This document shows positions 1 through 14,100 of a DNA stretch of 64,000 nt, piece after piece (position 1 is the stretch's first letter; each line of letters starts with the position of its first letter). The DNA is taken from the NCBI GenBank assembly GCA_013399875.1, contig VXAZ01008129.1:950829-1014828 (forward strand). Direction: 5' to 3'. Under the pieces are notes generated by a model that saw only the letters and a list, made by a program, of their open reading frames with translations, was not told the origin of the DNA and made no database searches. This DNA is from Gymnorhina tibicen (taxonomy: Eukaryota > Chordata > Aves > Passeriformes > Artamidae). The position numbers and the translations under genes are program-made.

Positions 1-3000
1 CAGGGTCACAGTGGGTGTCCACACTCCTTTGTGGGGCACTGTGGGAAGGTTTGATTGCCTTGGCTGTGCTGTGCCTCATCTGTGGATAAATGGAAGATTT
101 TTCCAGCCACATCAATAAAGTCTTTTTACCTTATTTTTAACTAAATGTGACCTAAAAGCAAATCAAGTGCATTCTCCCCTGTTTAATGGGGGCCTTCCTC
201 CTTCTCCTTTGGCACCTTCCTAAGTAATCATGTCACTGACAAATCTGAGCTCTCCTAACAGGTCTCCATCTGCACGTCTTTAAGGAGGAGGATGTCAGAG
301 CAAGTTTCCTGGTGCTGCCCTTCTGGACACTTTGAATGATGAGGCAAAATGTATCCAGGAGAATCACAGGTCTAGATGAGACATAGTCGTGCCCTGAGTT
401 CAGGTCATAACCTGAACTCCGGGGGAGTTCCTCTGTCCCTCTCAGTCTTCAGTGGATGAATGTCCTTAAATTGACTTTAGCAGCACACGAAGAAAAAAAT
501 GAGCAGAAATTGAGTCATTTTGTAGCATTAATCTCTTTTAACAGGCCTCATAGATAAATATTCTCTGTATGGCTTCTTGGGACTTGCATGGTCACAGAGG
601 TTCATTCATTTAACTGAAAATAAGTTATAAAATTGATTATAAATGTGTGCCAGTTGAAAGAAAAAAACAACAAAAAATGAAACAAACCTCCCCCCGAAAA
701 ACCCCACCAAAAAAAAAAAATCACCAAAATATAGAAGTATATTTGAATTCATTAGGATCAACTAAATCTGAAACATCTGATCTGGGGCTTTGTGTGGTCC
801 TGAAGTTAAATAGGTGCCACTGTCCTGACCCTGCCGTTTTGAAGTACCAATTACACGATTCCAGTAATTCAACCCCCAGGGCAAAGACAAACATTAAAAC
901 CCCACGTACTTAAACTGCTGCATCATCTGTCCTCACCAAAGGCATTCAAATTGGGGCACAAGGGATTCACCTGGGGAGTCTCTTAGCCAGAGCCACACTG
1001 CAGAGCCATCTTGGAACTGATGGAAAGAATATAATTATATAACCCTATATATATATAGAATATAACCCTATTACCTCTGTGTAGAAGAATGTGGTGTGTG
1101 CTGGTGCTGCTGGTTGCTTTCTGTCTGCTGTATCTTTCTGCATGTAAGAAAAATGCACTCCTGTCCCGGGATCTGGTCCAAATTTGAGTAATTTCAAGAC
1201 AGAGCATCTTTCGGAGGGAATTCTGATCATGTTCCATAATATTATATTTGTTTCTTCATTCTCCTGTTAAAACAATTCAAAAATACATGCTTTCTTTTTT
1301 TCATCTGATGGAAAAAGAAAGAGTATAGCATTTTTCTTTTAAGTCAGTATTTAACATGTAGAAGACACTCCCTTAAATCTGAGCTAATTTGCTCTCACAG
1401 GATTGCCATTAAGTTTGTGTACTTCTGTGTCCTGTGTATTGAGCTGTGTGCTTTCTAGAGAAAACAAATTCAAAATTACAGGAAAATACGCACTCCTCTA
1501 AAATGTAGAATGTTCATGTAAATACAGATCCTCTATTAAAACCAATGGATTTCCATTCCTTCTGCTGCAGACTCTGAAATCTCCTTCAGTCTCAACTAAA
1601 GCAATGACAGTAATCAGAAATGATGGATTTAATTTTCTTTATTTATTTTTTAAGTGTGTTGCATCAGCATGACTTTTCCAAATGGTAATTTTTGTGGTTT
1701 GGGGTCTCTTCAGGAATTGCTTTTCCCCACTTATCAGTAGTATTTTCTCAAAGGGTTTTACTGGAAATACAAAAAGGTTCTGCCAGGCTTGCGTGCTGTG
1801 AAAACACCGTAAGTTCCATTTTATTTACATCAATACAGGAAGTCAGACAGAAAAAATATCATAAATATATGCAATAGAGTTCAGCAAAGGAATAGACACA
1901 GCAACTTCTAAGGAAAACATGGGTTTTTTTATTCAAACCACATTTCTTTTTCAGCCTCCTTCTTTAGTGCTGTGGCTAGGGAACAAGATTCCTCTTTTCT
2001 CTTGACGAAGAAGGAAGAGCTAATTCCAGTAAGGCTTTTTGCATCATCTCTAGCTCAAACTTCCTTCAATGCCCCAGTTAGGAATGACCCAGGATAGGGG
2101 TGAGGAGAAGGGTTCCCAGGTAGATCAAAGTACTCTTACATAGGGGAAACAGGTTGTTCCCAAGCGGCTGAGCATTGCCCCTGGGTTCTCAAGGGTTTTG
2201 CCTCTTTCCTGTGGAATGGTTCTTCCTGAGGGCTCCCCATCAAAGGGCTGGGTCCAGCCTGAGGATTTCCTTGTGAAAGCCCTGCAAGAGCAGAAAGCCT
2301 TTGTTTGTCTGGTCCTTCTCCAGCCCTGGTTACAGAGCAGTGGTGGCAGCAACCCTTCACAGCAGAGCAGCCTCCTTGTAAATGGGATGAGATGTGCAGA
2401 AAGGCAGCTGCTGCCTGCTTTCAGTGAGTGAGAACCATCCTGTGGCCATGGGTTTTATCATTTTTATTGCTTTTATCGGAATATTGTGTGTATACACACA
2501 CAAACACAGAAACATATTACTATATTGAATTTTGGACCAAGTTTTATGACATCTTCCCTTCCCCCTGTTAAGACTTTCTTATCTATGTGCAGTCTTGCAG
2601 TGTTTGCTGATAAAGGAGGGTTATTTCTGTCAGAGAAACTCAGGTGGAAGCATATGATCTTCCAAAGTTTCATAGTGGACAGCTGTTCCATTGTTTGTAA
2701 AATAAGACTCTAGGTATTTTGATTCGGGCTCCTCTTTGCTGCCACTTGGCAAAAGGATCAGGGATTGTGTGTAATTCCCGTGTTTGCATGTCGTCTCTGC
2801 ATCCTGCAATATAGAACCTGCAGATTTGGGGTTAATGGTAATTTTTTCTGCTCATGGTGGTATCATAATTAGATAAATAAGTCTTGTTGCATACTTGTTT
2901 TGTAAATCTTTTGATTTAGCAGCTTCTTGATGGTGCTCGTGTTTTCTCTGGCAGTCTGTTGCAAGGCAGAGGTTTGGATTTAACTTTGGAAGCATTATAG

Positions 3001-6000
3001 AATATCCTTTTCCCTGGTTAGGTTATATGTAATCACACAAACATTTATGCAGTACCATCTTAGCTGAGCCTGGTGCCAAAGCTCAAGGATAAGAGTTTGC
3101 AGGGCCAAGGCTTCAGTTAGACACAAAACATAAGAATAGTAAGGAGCCTTTATGGAAGGGAAGAATGAATGCAAATAGAAAAGAGGAGAAAAGGAGATCT
3201 CTGTGCTGGAAAAGGATGTTTCATAGGGAGAACTCTAACACTGAATAAGAGAAACCTAAATCCTTTCAGGAGGGCATTTGAAAGATGTACTGCATGGTGC
3301 TGGCAGCTGTTGGATGATGTCTATGTTCTTAATTGGGTTTAATATTAGGCAGTGCTAATATTTTTGTCATGATGGGTCAAGTCACGGAGATTTATTTTCG
3401 CTGAAGTGGGTGTATGTACTATATGATTTGCTCTGGTGAATAATACTCAGTGTTCTGGGAAGATTTTTAATGCCAGAATTGAGGAGTAAGAGAGATTTTT
3501 TTTTTAGAGTTTTTCTACTTAGCTGAAATGTTTAATTGCACCTATCTGAGTCACTTGTTATTCTGGATTTTCCTGTTTCTGTAAAATATTGGAATTAGTA
3601 ATGAACTGTCCTCCAGAAACCTCTTGTGAATGTGCTTCCTTAAAGCATATCAAAACTGTCTGCTGAAGTATCTGGGAGTATCTGCTTCAGGATGATCTGT
3701 TTGGAAAGGTTGTCACTAGATTTTGGGTTCTGGAAGCCACATGTTCTCCCAGTCCAAGAGACTGCCTATTGATTTTTCCCAGAAAGTATTTGCCCCACTT
3801 CCTCGTTCAGCTGCTCTCCCGAATTATTATCTCAAATGTACTTTCTTCGTCTGCCCAGGTCATCTTAATAAACTATTCATCATTAGATGGCTACTAAAGC
3901 CAAGAGAGGAGTGATAAAAGATAAGTGGCAATAAATGCTGCTTGCCCATTTCCATGGAAGGAGTTACAATTTGGGAATATCAGCTTCTCTGAAAGAGAAC
4001 GTCCCTTCCTCAGCTGAACACCCCTCTTTGTCTGCCAGGATGGTCTCAACATCCTCTGGAGCCCATCATGCCTGAGGGGGAAAAGTGCCATTGACAGAGT
4101 GGGTGTTTTTATTTTATACACATTTTTCTGTCTTCCCTGCAAGCTTTCATAGTCAAAGATAAAATTTAGTGATACCTGAAGCCAGGGGCAGCAGATATGT
4201 CTGTCCCAGGGGCTGGAGGGCACTGAGTTCCAACCTCCATCTCTCTGGACTGCCTGTGGGGAGCCAGATTTCTGGGGAAAGCTGCCATTTCCTCCAAACA
4301 CCCTTTTTCTTGTTTGACCCTACAAAGTTTCATGCATTTTCAGCTTTGCTGGCAATAAACTGAGTATAATACACTCCCTTAGTGCTGGAGTATGAGGAGA
4401 TATCTATCCTCCCAAACTGTACTGATTATAAAATCAATTCTTATAATGATGTAGCTTCATCTGTTGGATCTGGTTGTTATCAGTCCCAATTCTGCAGACT
4501 AATCGTATGCTTTTTCAGATTAGAGAGACCAATTTAAAACCGTTACATGGACAATTAATTTGATGCAACCAAACTCTCCACAGACTTTCATCTGGATTTC
4601 TGGCATGGTGCTAAAGCACCAATAGAAATAAAATCCCTTTTGCTTCTGTCTGCCGTGCGGAAATTTGCATTTTATTTTTTCCCATGCCTGCATGGATTTA
4701 TTTGAGAACGTGGTTTCATGCCTTTGGAGAAGACAGGAAGGCACAGTATTGGCACCTCCTGATAATCTCCCTCAAAGACTGATGTATATACACTATCTCA
4801 CTCTAAGTGTGGGGTCACTATTAGTGTTCAGTTGGTTAAATGGGTATTCCACTTATTTAATAAGGCCAGTACAATATGTATCTTCAGCAACGTAAAGAGA
4901 TGATGAGAAGAGTCAGTGCTTGATTTCATTTCTGAAATGTCAATATCTGCTAAGAGATATTACCCTGTAACTCCCTGGTGTTCAATAAATCATGGTAGGG
5001 AGACAAGTTTTTCATGTTCACAAGGAAAAGTGACAGGAGAAAGTGTCAACTATCTATTTTTAAAAGGTCGAAAGTCTCTAATATTTTTAAGAAAAATGGC
5101 TTTTCCTTTGTAACCTGTTTAAATCAATGTAGTAGCATTTTGCTGTCACTTTAGAGAGAAGTTTTCAAAAGTAGGTTTCAGACCAGCTTGTTTCTGGTCA
5201 GGCTGAAGAAATAAGAGCCACTCCATCCATGACAGAGAGATAGAGGGGACAGAGGTAGCCAGGTGTTTAATTTTTCAGTTCAGACACGTCTCAGGCTGAT
5301 CCCGTGGGGGCTCACCCAGTGAATGCTGGGCAGGATTGCCTGGGCGACACCACATTGCTGCCATTTACTTCTGAAGCTTGACATAAATTGTGGCATCGGT
5401 CAAACCGCTGAGTAAAACTGACCTGGAAAATTGCTCTGAAGGGTATTTATATTTAAAGAAACGGGGGAAAATAAGCATTGTCGGCCTTTTTTCCCCTTCT
5501 CTTTTCCTTTAAATGAACACAATGCTGTTGATTTGTAGCAGTACAGAGAGCACAGTGAGGCCAGCTGCTCTGGGAGTCAGAACCTTAAACTTCCAGTTTC
5601 ACTGCTGATTGCAGGTACCTACAGAGTGAAAGAAAAGCATGCATAGCAATCCACAGGATAGCTATGCCACAAAAAATCTGTGTCAAAGCTAAGGATAATG
5701 GGCCAAAAGAACCAGTTATAATGTATCACATGAAATATAAGGTGAACAGATCAAGTGTATAGCCTGTGTACACTCCAGCTCTGGAAGGGAATTTAAGGAA
5801 GGCTGCAGGAGTTTACAGGGATTTAGTCACCACCTGGACCACAGAGTAGGGCTGTGTGCCTGGAGAGGGGAAATCCCTCCTTCACACCATCTGTGGGCAA
5901 GGTGCACACACCAATCAAGGACCAGAGAAGCCTTGACAGACAGGGCAGTCCCCTCTGCTAGTCCACCACAGGGAGAAGAAATGCAGAAATCCATAAATCC

Positions 6001-9000
6001 CACATTTATTGCGGCCATCACACAGCCAAGCTCACCAGGTGGGCAGCAGTTTCTCTGTCATTCCTGCTGCTGGAATTACAAGGTCTTCGTGCTCGAAATC
6101 ACACATCCCTGGGCACCGTGTGAGGGGCTAACGCTGGTCTAAGCTGCTCTTCTGCCTTGTGCATGCTCTGCTCTTCTTTTGACACGAGTTACCACTTACT
6201 AATCTGTGTTAACCTTCTGTGTCTGTATAAAGGCACACAAACAGAAACACACATTTTTTAAAAACAGCTATGTTTCCAAGCAGGGAAAGAAATTACCCTA
6301 TACCCTATCCCTGCGTGCTCAGCTCTGATCCTGAAAGGAATTCCTGTCATAAAAGACATAAACTTCCAGTCTGCTATTCTTTCATTATTTTGAAATATGA
6401 GATCACTTGGCTCCAAGATCATTATTTAGTGAGTTTAACACAGTCTGGTTTTTTCTGTAAGACTTTGGTTAGTCTGAGACTTTTCCTTCAGTGGACTACA
6501 AAGAAACTGCCATGAACTCTAAGTCCCTTTGCAACAGAATTGTTTAAAAGACCATTTGGATGTATCTTGATTTTTACGAGTCGCGCTCTGAGTGCAGCTG
6601 GTTTGAAGAGGAATCCTTCCTGTGCATCACACTGGGCTCTGCCACAGATGTCATGAAGATGCACCCCCGGCCTTGCCTAAGGGCAGCTTTACAGGCAGAT
6701 TAAACAATTTTCTATCTCTCTCCCTTCTAACACAGGCTCTGACTGTCACACGTGGAAATGATACGCTACAGTCAGTTGCTGGGGAATGGGTAATAACGAT
6801 TCCAGTTTGCTACTTTAGTGGCAAATTAGAGGAAATCCCTTAATCATGTGATGTCACGTCTTAGAATCTTACATTCTCTCTGCAGAAGAATAAAAACAGT
6901 TGTCCTTTGTGCCTTTGTAAACTGTGTTTACTGAATGCTTTTTCATCTTCGAGGCTGTATTTGAGTAAACAATTTATGCTTTCAAGGATTGCTGTTGATT
7001 TCAGTACAACTCTGCATGCAGTGAAAACTAAGCTCAGGCAGATGCTTAAGCACTTTGCAGCCACTGGGTGGTTTGGATATTTGGGGTTTTCTTAAGAAAT
7101 TGCCCCTGACTGTTTAGCACACCATCTAGTCAAAGGCTTGCCCGTTTCAGAAATGACGCTGGGATTGCCAGCTGGGTTTCCTGCCATAGCTACCAGTAAC
7201 ACAAATAGTGTCATTCATTCCAAACAAACAATGTAATAACAGCCCCATCTTCTCTCTTGATGACATATAATCAGATATGCATTATGAGCAATCATCTCTT
7301 TGTGTGTATTTATATTGTGTGTATTTGTAAGACAAATCACTTGCACAAACACTAGCCAGAAATCCCTTTTTTCTCTTTGTAGCTGCTGCCTCAGGTATTA
7401 TTTGCTCTTCTCCACAGAGGATCTGAGTCTGCTGGGTTGGTTGTTTGATGTGAGCAGCAGTGGTTTGCACTTTTAATGTCATGGATACCTGTATCCAACA
7501 TAGTGTTGTTTGGGATTTCCAGGAGCAGATGTGCACTTTTTGCCAGGTATGAATAAATAGTTCACACAAATTATGCAGCCAAACCCCAGAGTAGTGCTGC
7601 CTGTTGTTCTCCTAAAACGAATGGTTTTATTTTATTTATCCTTCTTACCTGAATGACAGCCCTGTCAGGTTTATGTGCAGCCCAAAACTGGGGTTCATCT
7701 GCAAAGAACAGTGATGAGAAAGGTCATCACCAACAAGATTTCCTGGAGAAAGTGCAGCAGAGGATGCAGTTAATTGCAGGGGACAGAGGGTCTTTTCCAT
7801 CACCCCTGCAACCCCCTGAACACAGAGCATGAAGCCCAGAACCAGAAGGGTTACTGCCTTCTGCCACTGACAAGTTTCCCTTTTGCTGCTTTTGCTGATC
7901 TTGAGACACTCATAACCTCAACAGCTGCAGCAGTGGTTTGCTTCCACTGGAAGACAAAAAAAGTCATTGTAAATGGACATATTTATATATGTCCATATTT
8001 TCATTACTTGTTTAAAAAAAACCTGTTGCCTTTGTACCTGCGAATGGGAATGTTAGAATGAAAGCCAAGTAATTTCCCACATCTCTGAAAGCCCCCTCAC
8101 ACAAGTGTTATTTAATTCTGTTTAAAACGTAATCTCTAAAAAACTTACTATTTTAAAAACCTAATCTTGCAAAAACAGGTTAGAGATTCCTATCTTCCTG
8201 CCTCTCTTCATTCCCTTCCTTCACCATGCATTCTCCAAGCCTTCCAGAGTGCCATGGCCTGCTTGTGCCCTGCCTTAATCAGATCTGTATCTTCCCTTTC
8301 TTGAATCGAAACAAAGCCAATAGCCTACCACACTCTTAGGAAGCCAGAACAGTCTTCTGATGCAGAAACACTCATTTTTAAGCAATCCATTAAAAAAGAT
8401 GTGTCATCCAAGTTGTTCCAAAGTTAGATAGCAGATTGGATCATAAAAAATTATTACCCTCAGCAGCACTATCTGCTGGGTGAGGTCACTACTGTATTAC
8501 GGTTTCTTAATAACCTTTTTTTTTCCTGTACAAGACCAACAAATCTGCAACATTTTTTTCCCTGAACTTCTTAGTGGCATGAAGTATCTTCTGGCTAAAT
8601 GTATTTGTTGGTATTAAATGTGCTGCTTTTTCTGAAGATTTTCTTTTTTCTAGACAACTGATTTTTAGATTGTGGGGAATGGCAAATATACACCTGACCA
8701 CCCAAAAAAGAGCACAAGAAAAACCAAACCAATCCTTAAAAGTGTGAGACACCTCCCATGTTGTTAAATCTTCGAGACTGTAGTTAGGCAAGTGAATTTC
8801 ATACTGTCATATAAATACCTCATAGGGAGTGTTTGCTTCTATTCTATTCTATTCTATTCTATTCTATTCTATTCTATTCTATTCTAGTCTAGTCTAGTCT
8901 AGTCTAGTCTATTCTATTCTAGTCTATTCTTCTGGATATTTTTACTTATATCTTAAAATTATTTTTAAAGAAAACAGGAAGTTAATAAAAAGTCTTTGAA

Positions 9001-10635
9001 GCATCCCTTGCAATGGCTGTGTATCCCCCATGGCATGAAGGAATCCCTGTCTCAGTTGAAACATTTTGTTGCTGCTGAAAATTAATAAAGAGGAACACAC
9101 TCACATGTGAGCTGGTGGTTCAGCACTGCTAAACAAGCCCAGTTCTCAGTGCACCCTGCCAAGCACCTATTGTCAGTCCTCACGTACTTTTATTTTCTTA
9201 TTCTCCAGTCAGTTTAGAGCTCCTGGAGCAGAGCAGAGCTGGATTTCTTTCATAAAAAAACTTGAGAAAATAGGAGGGAAAACTTCCTATTAACTAAAAA
9301 ATATTAAAACACTAAGGCACTTTTTTTTAAAACTGAAAAGGTCAGATGAAAAACATATCTTCTTTTGTAAGGCTTTTGTTTGTCTTAAATGGGCAGATAA
9401 TCTGTCAGGTATGGTTCATCTCTCACAGAAGAGAGTGGAATACTTTTATATTCCTCGGATTAATTTTTGTGATTATTTTTCTGACTATGCACCTAACATT
9501 ATAATCTCTTTTTTTACCTCAGGCCTATTTGAATCTATTTGCAACCATCGTCATTTCAAAAGAACAAGATATCCAGGAATAAGTGTCATCCAGTTTTCAA
9601 TCTGTTTATCCAAGGTTTCATTCCAAAGATATGCACAGTTACCTGATGATTAAAATGCAATAGACCATGTCACTATCACTGAATTACAGCTGTATTACAA
9701 ATTTTACTTCCTACCGCTGACCTCAGCCTGGGAAAATAACACTTTGGCACCATTTCCAAAGAAAAAGTCAGCGAGGAATCTTTTGGCATGGCTGTCTTTA
9801 CCTCGACCTTCCTGGTCAGTGCCAGCATCAGGGATGTGACTGGGACAGGGGACATTGCAGGAATGCCCACTTGATTCACCGGGAGACCTCCTGAGCTCTA
9901 AATTACACCAGAGCCTGAGCCCTGTCTTTGCCGTCCCACAGATGAAGGAAGCAAAGAAATATGTGCTCTGGACTAGCAGGAGATGCATTCTGGTGTAGTG
10001 ATAGCAGTAAGCTGGCCATTTATATTCTGCAGTTCTCTGTAAGGCTGTAAGTGGGCATTAACTGTGTACAGACCATGACAAATAGGGTTTGCTCCAAGGT
10101 GTGGAAGACTTCTTCCCTTCTGTGGTCTCCAGCTGCTGTTAACAAGGGTGCATCTGCCGGTGGCTTAATTTTAATCTCTGTACTTCCCGTTAGGTCAAGA
10201 CAGCAGTGTCCTGTTGCTGAAGTTGTATCTTATTTCTTGGGAACTTTTTAGCTGTCTTTGTTTTCAGTCACCTTCACCCCTCTTTTCATCACTGAGTTAA
10301 AAGGTTTCATTAAATTTCTATCAGTAATTAGTAATGTCAGAGGTCCAGTAGCCCATGATGGATAGACCCTGACTTCTAATGCACAGGGAAATATGACAGT
10401 AGGAGGTGCAGGGCTGATGCTGCAGATGCAAACTCCAGCCTCAGAGGTCTGCTCCTGATTGTTGTTGTTGCTTGCCACAGCAGTACTCATCAGTGTTTTT
10501 CTTTTCTTATCTGATATCCACTTTGATTTTAAAACTCATCAGTAATCTGAGAAGAAGTTCCTTGTGAATTTTTCACTTGTCCATTTTCTGCTTCACCATG
10601 ACTTGAAATACCTTGACTTCTAAATTATTTTTCAG
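1..10635 (+). other. FSHR: FSHR intron 2, 3' part (partial)
   Basis: This AT-rich non-coding stretch runs into the exon 3 splice acceptor at 10635. I searched it for exon 2, which should be about 72 bp, phase 2, and end in a Gly-Asp-Leu-Glu-type coding segment before a GT donor. I also searched for exon 1, a signal peptide followed by a Cys-rich LRR cap. I found neither. The only distinct structures are the pentanucleotide repeat near 8.84 kb and a short hairpin near 7.98 kb. Small ORFs here have no recognisable protein similarity. Confidence 0.7.
8837..8931. repeat. Pentanucleotide microsatellite (ATTCT)n/(AGTCT)n
   Basis: A run of about nine pure ATTCT units is followed by AGTCT variant units and then mixed ATTCT/AGTCT units. 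It lies in FSHR intron 2. The block pattern suggests that a point variant was itself amplified. Confidence 0.95.
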
Positions 10636-10710
10636 AGAGATCTCACAGAATGATGCCTTGGAGGTCATAGAAGCAAATGTGTTTTCCAACCTTCCCAAAC
10701 TACATGAAAT
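10636..10710 (+). CDS. FSHR: FSHR exon 3 (leucine-rich repeat)
   Basis: The exon is 75 bp, bounded by a TTTTTCAG acceptor and a GTAAGT donor, and is phase 2 at both ends. It starts with the third base of an Ile codon. It encodes one ectodomain repeat, opening Glu-Ile-Ser-Gln-Asn-Asp-Ala and closing [10 protein letters not shown], nearly identical to the corresponding mammalian FSHR segment. It joins in frame to the exon at 11103. Numbering follows mammalian FSHR by position and length. Confidence 0.95.
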
Positions 10711-11102
10711 GTAAGTAATGAGCAATCTAAATGCAAAGGAGACAATTATAAAGATTCATTATAGGCAAGTATCAAAGGTTTTGCAGTTTGATTCAGGTAA
10801 GCACTGAAGAATTTGTAGCAATATAGGATCATTTGAAATCTCCCTTTGTCTTTTCCATCTTCTTATCTAGCTGTCCATTTCTTCACCTGCTCAGCCTAAA
10901 ATTTATCCTCAGATCACTGCCAGGATCAGAAGGTGATGGGGTCTGCCAGTCTATGGTAGGCTGCTCCCTGAAATCATGCAGATCTTCTGCTGTCATAAAG
11001 AAAAAAATTCAGCATATTGTTCCACTACATCACAGGACAAACATAATTTTAAGACCAATATACTGACATATTTTTCTCTGATGTTTCATTTCCTCTTTGC
11101 AG
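10711..11102 (+). other. FSHR: FSHR intron 3 (392 bp)
   Basis: Short GT-AG phase-2 intron between exons 3 and 4. Nothing else is recognised in it. Confidence 0.9.
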
Positions 11103-11177
11103 AAGAATTGAGAAAGCCAACAATCTCGTGTACATCGATAAAGATGCCTTCCAACACCTTCCAAGCCTCAGATATTT
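11103..11177 (+). CDS. FSHR: FSHR exon 4 (leucine-rich repeat)
   Basis: The exon is 75 bp, with a CTCTTTGCAG acceptor and a GTAAGA donor, phase 2 at both ends. The encoded repeat begins Arg-Ile-Glu-Lys-Ala-Asn-Asn-Leu and ends [10 protein letters not shown]. This is the LRR pattern of the glycoprotein-hormone-receptor ectodomain and closely matches FSHR. The first base completes the Ile codon split by intron 3. Confidence 0.95.
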
Positions 11178-14100
11178 GTAAGATCTTTTGCTCTTTACAA
11201 GTCCTAGAGTCACTTTGAATTACACACCTGTGTATCTGTCCAGCTGGTGCTGAGCACTTTCAGTGAAAAGACAGGATGATGGCCTCTCCTCACCACCAGC
11301 TGCACTTTGTCAATCCACATTTTCATGCCTGCCCAGTCCTCAGAAAAGTTGAAGATAAGTGCTTCCACAGAGGAGTCCCTCCTCCTTGAGCCTTTCTAAG
11401 CAACAAGTTGAAAATGAGTGATGAGAAGAGGAGCTGGACCTTTCTTATGTCTATAGAAACAAGTTTAGGTTGAAATTCCTCTTGGGAGCTTAAGGACAAA
11501 AAAACATCACTCATCTGTCTTTGCTATGGTGCTGCCTTCTGTTATATGTCATATATATGGTGTTAGGCATTCAAATTACTTTTTCTTTAGCAAAGGTAGC
11601 ATTATAGCCATGGTCTTCATAAATGCTTGATGTGAGATGATTAGAGCCCTAAAATACAAACATGCTGATGTATAGTACAGCTTTATGTCCTCAGCCAGCC
11701 ACATCAAGAATGTCATTTGCACCACTGTGGTTGCCACATCTGCTTCCATGGGGTTGCCATCAAAATTCAGTGGTAATTGAATGCATCCTTAAAATAAGCT
11801 GGTTACTGAAATGTATTTTCACAGCTTTTAGCTCATGGTTTTAACATGAATAATAATCTCTCCTCTGCATTAAAACCCCAATGAAGTCAAATGAACTCCA
11901 TCTAACACTAATTGTTTTTAATGGTCACAGCTTATACAGCTCAAATGGTGCCCTTTGATGAGCAGGACACCAATTTATTCACCCGGCAGGATCCCAAATT
12001 AATTTTTGTATGTCAGTCCATCTGAGCACACAAACCCCATCTGATTTTCCTGACTGACACAGAAACCTTACTCATACAAGCAGCCTTGTTTTCCTTACTC
12101 ATCCTAGAAGCCTGCCCATGATTTCTACATTTCAGTACATAAAAGTAAGCATTTAATTGTCTGGTTAGATGTTTCTTAAAGACAGTATGAAATCAGGTCA
12201 GTGGCCTGATAAGCGTAGCTCCCAGTAAGCCAAGGAGTGTTTAAAGTCTCTGAAAATCAGTAGTATCTGACAGGTTCTGGGCTCAGAAATGCCAAGGGGC
12301 ATTGCTTTGAATTTGTACTTTAAGATTTGAGATTTAAGACTTGGACTTTAGGAGATAAGGTGTATTTAGCACTGCAGAAGACATTATAGTTTAAACCCTC
12401 ATTGAACTGGAATATGTGTCTCGATTTGGAGTAGGATTTTTGCTCTTCCCAGTATTTTGGCTGATTCCCACTTTATCAAATTCATAAGGCACCTTGGTAA
12501 ACTTCAACTTTTGTGTTTGCATAACTGAAACACAGATTTTCTCTTGACAGTAGGGAAATAAAGCTCTAAGTTTGCTTTGTCATGAGGAGAAATCACGTGC
12601 CTTTTCCCTCCCATTTCAAGCCTGACTCATTCAGCAGTGACTGCTGTCTTTGAGTAGCTTTGGCCATCTAAGAACGAAACCACAGCATTTTTTTTATCCC
12701 ATGTAAAATCCCCAGAACAGGCTGCCATGGGTAGTACCGTTGTCAGATGCACAGATGGGTAGAAAGAATGAGAGCACATTTATCTCACACGGAACTGACG
12801 AAGAAGAAATGTGCACACTCTAAAGAACATGCTAATTTCAGTGATCGTTTAAATATGAGACACAGAAATCATCGGTAAAGTCACTTTAAATATCTGAAAT
12901 AGTGAAAGTTTTTCTCTTGGCACTAGTGGATTTTGCCTCTTTTGAACATTTGTCATCCCACACTCCCATGCATGTTGACTCAAACATTCAGAGATTCCAC
13001 CTATATAAAAATTCAGCTGCAGCAGCAATACTATGACCTTTGGAAGCAACAGATTAAAAATACAGAGGATTGCTTGTCTACCTGACCATTCCCCTCTCCT
13101 CTTCAGCTAGTTTTATTTGCTAGCTGATATCAGAGCAAAATGCATTTTGGAGTTTTTTTAAGGTTTTTTTTCTCTCATGAGCAGGGAGGGCTGGAAGAGA
13201 CTCTCCACCTACTGTATCCTATTTCTTCCTGGATCCACTTCATATATCCCATTAATTAAGTGCTTTATTGACATTCTTGATTCTCTTCACTGTTCCCTGC
13301 TTTCTTGTTTTTTCCAGGAGAGGCTTTTCCAGATGATTTGGTGACTAGAAGATTTTCTCTAGTTTTATTCAAGGCCACTTAATCCACATTCATTCTTATG
13401 CCAAAGCTTTTCTCTCATTTATGTTCATAAAATCCATCCGTGGTGTTCACTCCACTAATAGATTTATGCTTCATCCCCTCTGTGCCTTCATTTTAGGAGG
13501 TAAAACCCCCCAGTCTTGCGTGACTATAGATCGTACAAAAGGTGCGGGTTTCGCGGCTCAGGGCTTATGAACAGATGAATGTGGGGTTTGTGCTGCTGAC
13601 AAGGGTTGGGGAAGATGTGCTGCGGGTAAAAATCAGTGCAATATTGTTGGCTTCAGTGGAGCTACGTCATTTCCCAACACAGGGAGCAGGAGCAGGACAC
13701 AAAGTTCTTGTTGAGGACTTCCTATGTCCAATGAGCCGGGCGTGATGCTGAGTTACATCATGCTCAGATCACCTCTCTACACACAGCCACACCTTCATGT
13801 TCTCGCCTACATTTCTGTAGGAAAGATGCCATTTTCCGTACCCCCTGGTTTCACTGACTGGTGCTTGCCCTTTTGGAAGCTGAAAAGGCAGAAAGCTTTG
13901 CTGTTTGAAAGGGTAGGGTAGTTAATTTAATGAGGAAGCAGACACCTTGATGGAAGGCTGTAAAACAGCATCTGGTAAAGGTAACCCAGTCCTCATATTC
14001 ACCTTCCTATGACATACAAGGAAGAGGCAATACTGAAAATATAAGGCGAGATGGCGAGGAGGTTAATAGATTGATGGGTTTTCAGTTGAGTTAGGGGGTT

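Noticed and set aside
1021..1080. Telomere-like CCCTA units
   Set aside because: Only two isolated CCCTA occurrences in an AT-rich tract, with no tandem hexamer array.
5400..5460. Possible FSHR exon 2 end (Asp-Leu-Glu-like GACCTGGAAAAT)
   Set aside because: No GT donor follows, the upstream codons do not match the FSHR repeat, and there is no acceptor at the right distance.
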